Below, piece by piece: positions 42,749 through 42,799 of a stretch of 42,799 bases of DNA. The notes below the pieces were generated by a model. The model saw only the letters and a list, made by a program, of their open reading frames with translations, was not told the DNA's origin and ran no database searches. The position numbers and the translations under genes were made by a program. Source of the DNA: CAZWDL01 sp964632995 (GTDB lineage: Bacteria > Bacteroidota > Bacteroidia > Chitinophagales > Saprospiraceae); NCBI GenBank assembly GCA_964632995.1, contig CAZWDL010000061.1, positions 1 through 42,799 of the forward strand, read 5' to 3'. The number at the start of each line of letters is the position of its first letter. Within the stretch, counting starts at the first letter, position 1.

Positions 42749-42799
42749 TGCTCTGCCCCAGAAGTTCTTTCGAGGAATTCAGCGGCTGTTTTGGTGCTG

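Overview
The window looks like part of a draft genome of a Bacteroidota bacterium, probably of the Saprospiria/Lewinella type. The evidence is the bamD–rpoZ–coaBC–porD gene order, a DUF4835/PorD protein of the type IX secretion system (T9SS), a PorE-like TPR/PD40 protein, start codons without Shine-Dalgarno sequences, and promoters with the Bacteroidota -7 element TAnnTTTG. Two runs of N (100 at 645-744, 10 at 35101-35110) mark assembly gaps. The placement is an inference from gene content, not from a marker-gene tree.

Layout. 1-5.4 kb: end of an OmpA-family protein, a 152-bp tandem repeat with a gap, an M16 metallopeptidase and a PLP-dependent ACC-deaminase-like enzyme. 5.4-11.6 kb (minus strand): bamD, rpoZ, coaBC, porD, then purN and a PorE-like protein ending in a SPOR-like domain. 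11.7-13.6 kb: a DUF3137-like membrane protein and a TraB/GumN protein. 13.7-20.1 kb: a stress island with a rhodanese, a small membrane protein, three tandem-domain universal stress proteins, two CBS-domain proteins and two unrecognised proteins. 20.4-26.7 kb (minus strand): a TetR regulator with its operator, a LolA-like periplasmic protein, two FtsX-type permeases, their ATPase and an outer-membrane barrel, followed by an octamer repeat. 27-42.8 kb: mostly metabolic, envelope and regulatory genes (metF, a mercaptopyruvate-type sulfurtransferase, an M14 peptidase, a beta-propeller-like lipoprotein, fumarylacetoacetase, dacB, a lipid-anchored methyltransferase, purA, a STAS protein, fur and rel/spoT).

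The most interesting signal is regulatory. Within the stress island seven copies of the dyad TGA[C/T]-N4-[A/G]TCA lie in front of four transcription units. Three units have two copies 22-23 bp apart, and in all three the nearer copy ends exactly 23 nt before a -7 element. This is the layout of a Crp/Fnr-activated promoter. It ties the rhodanese, the first stress protein, an unknown 128-residue protein and an unknown exported helical protein plus two CBS proteins into one apparent regulon. The regulator is not in the window.

The second system of note is the 20.6-26.7 kb operon, which encodes an inner-membrane ABC complex, a periplasmic LolA-fold carrier and an outer-membrane barrel under one TetR repressor. 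It resembles a complete cell-envelope transport route whose cargo is unknown.
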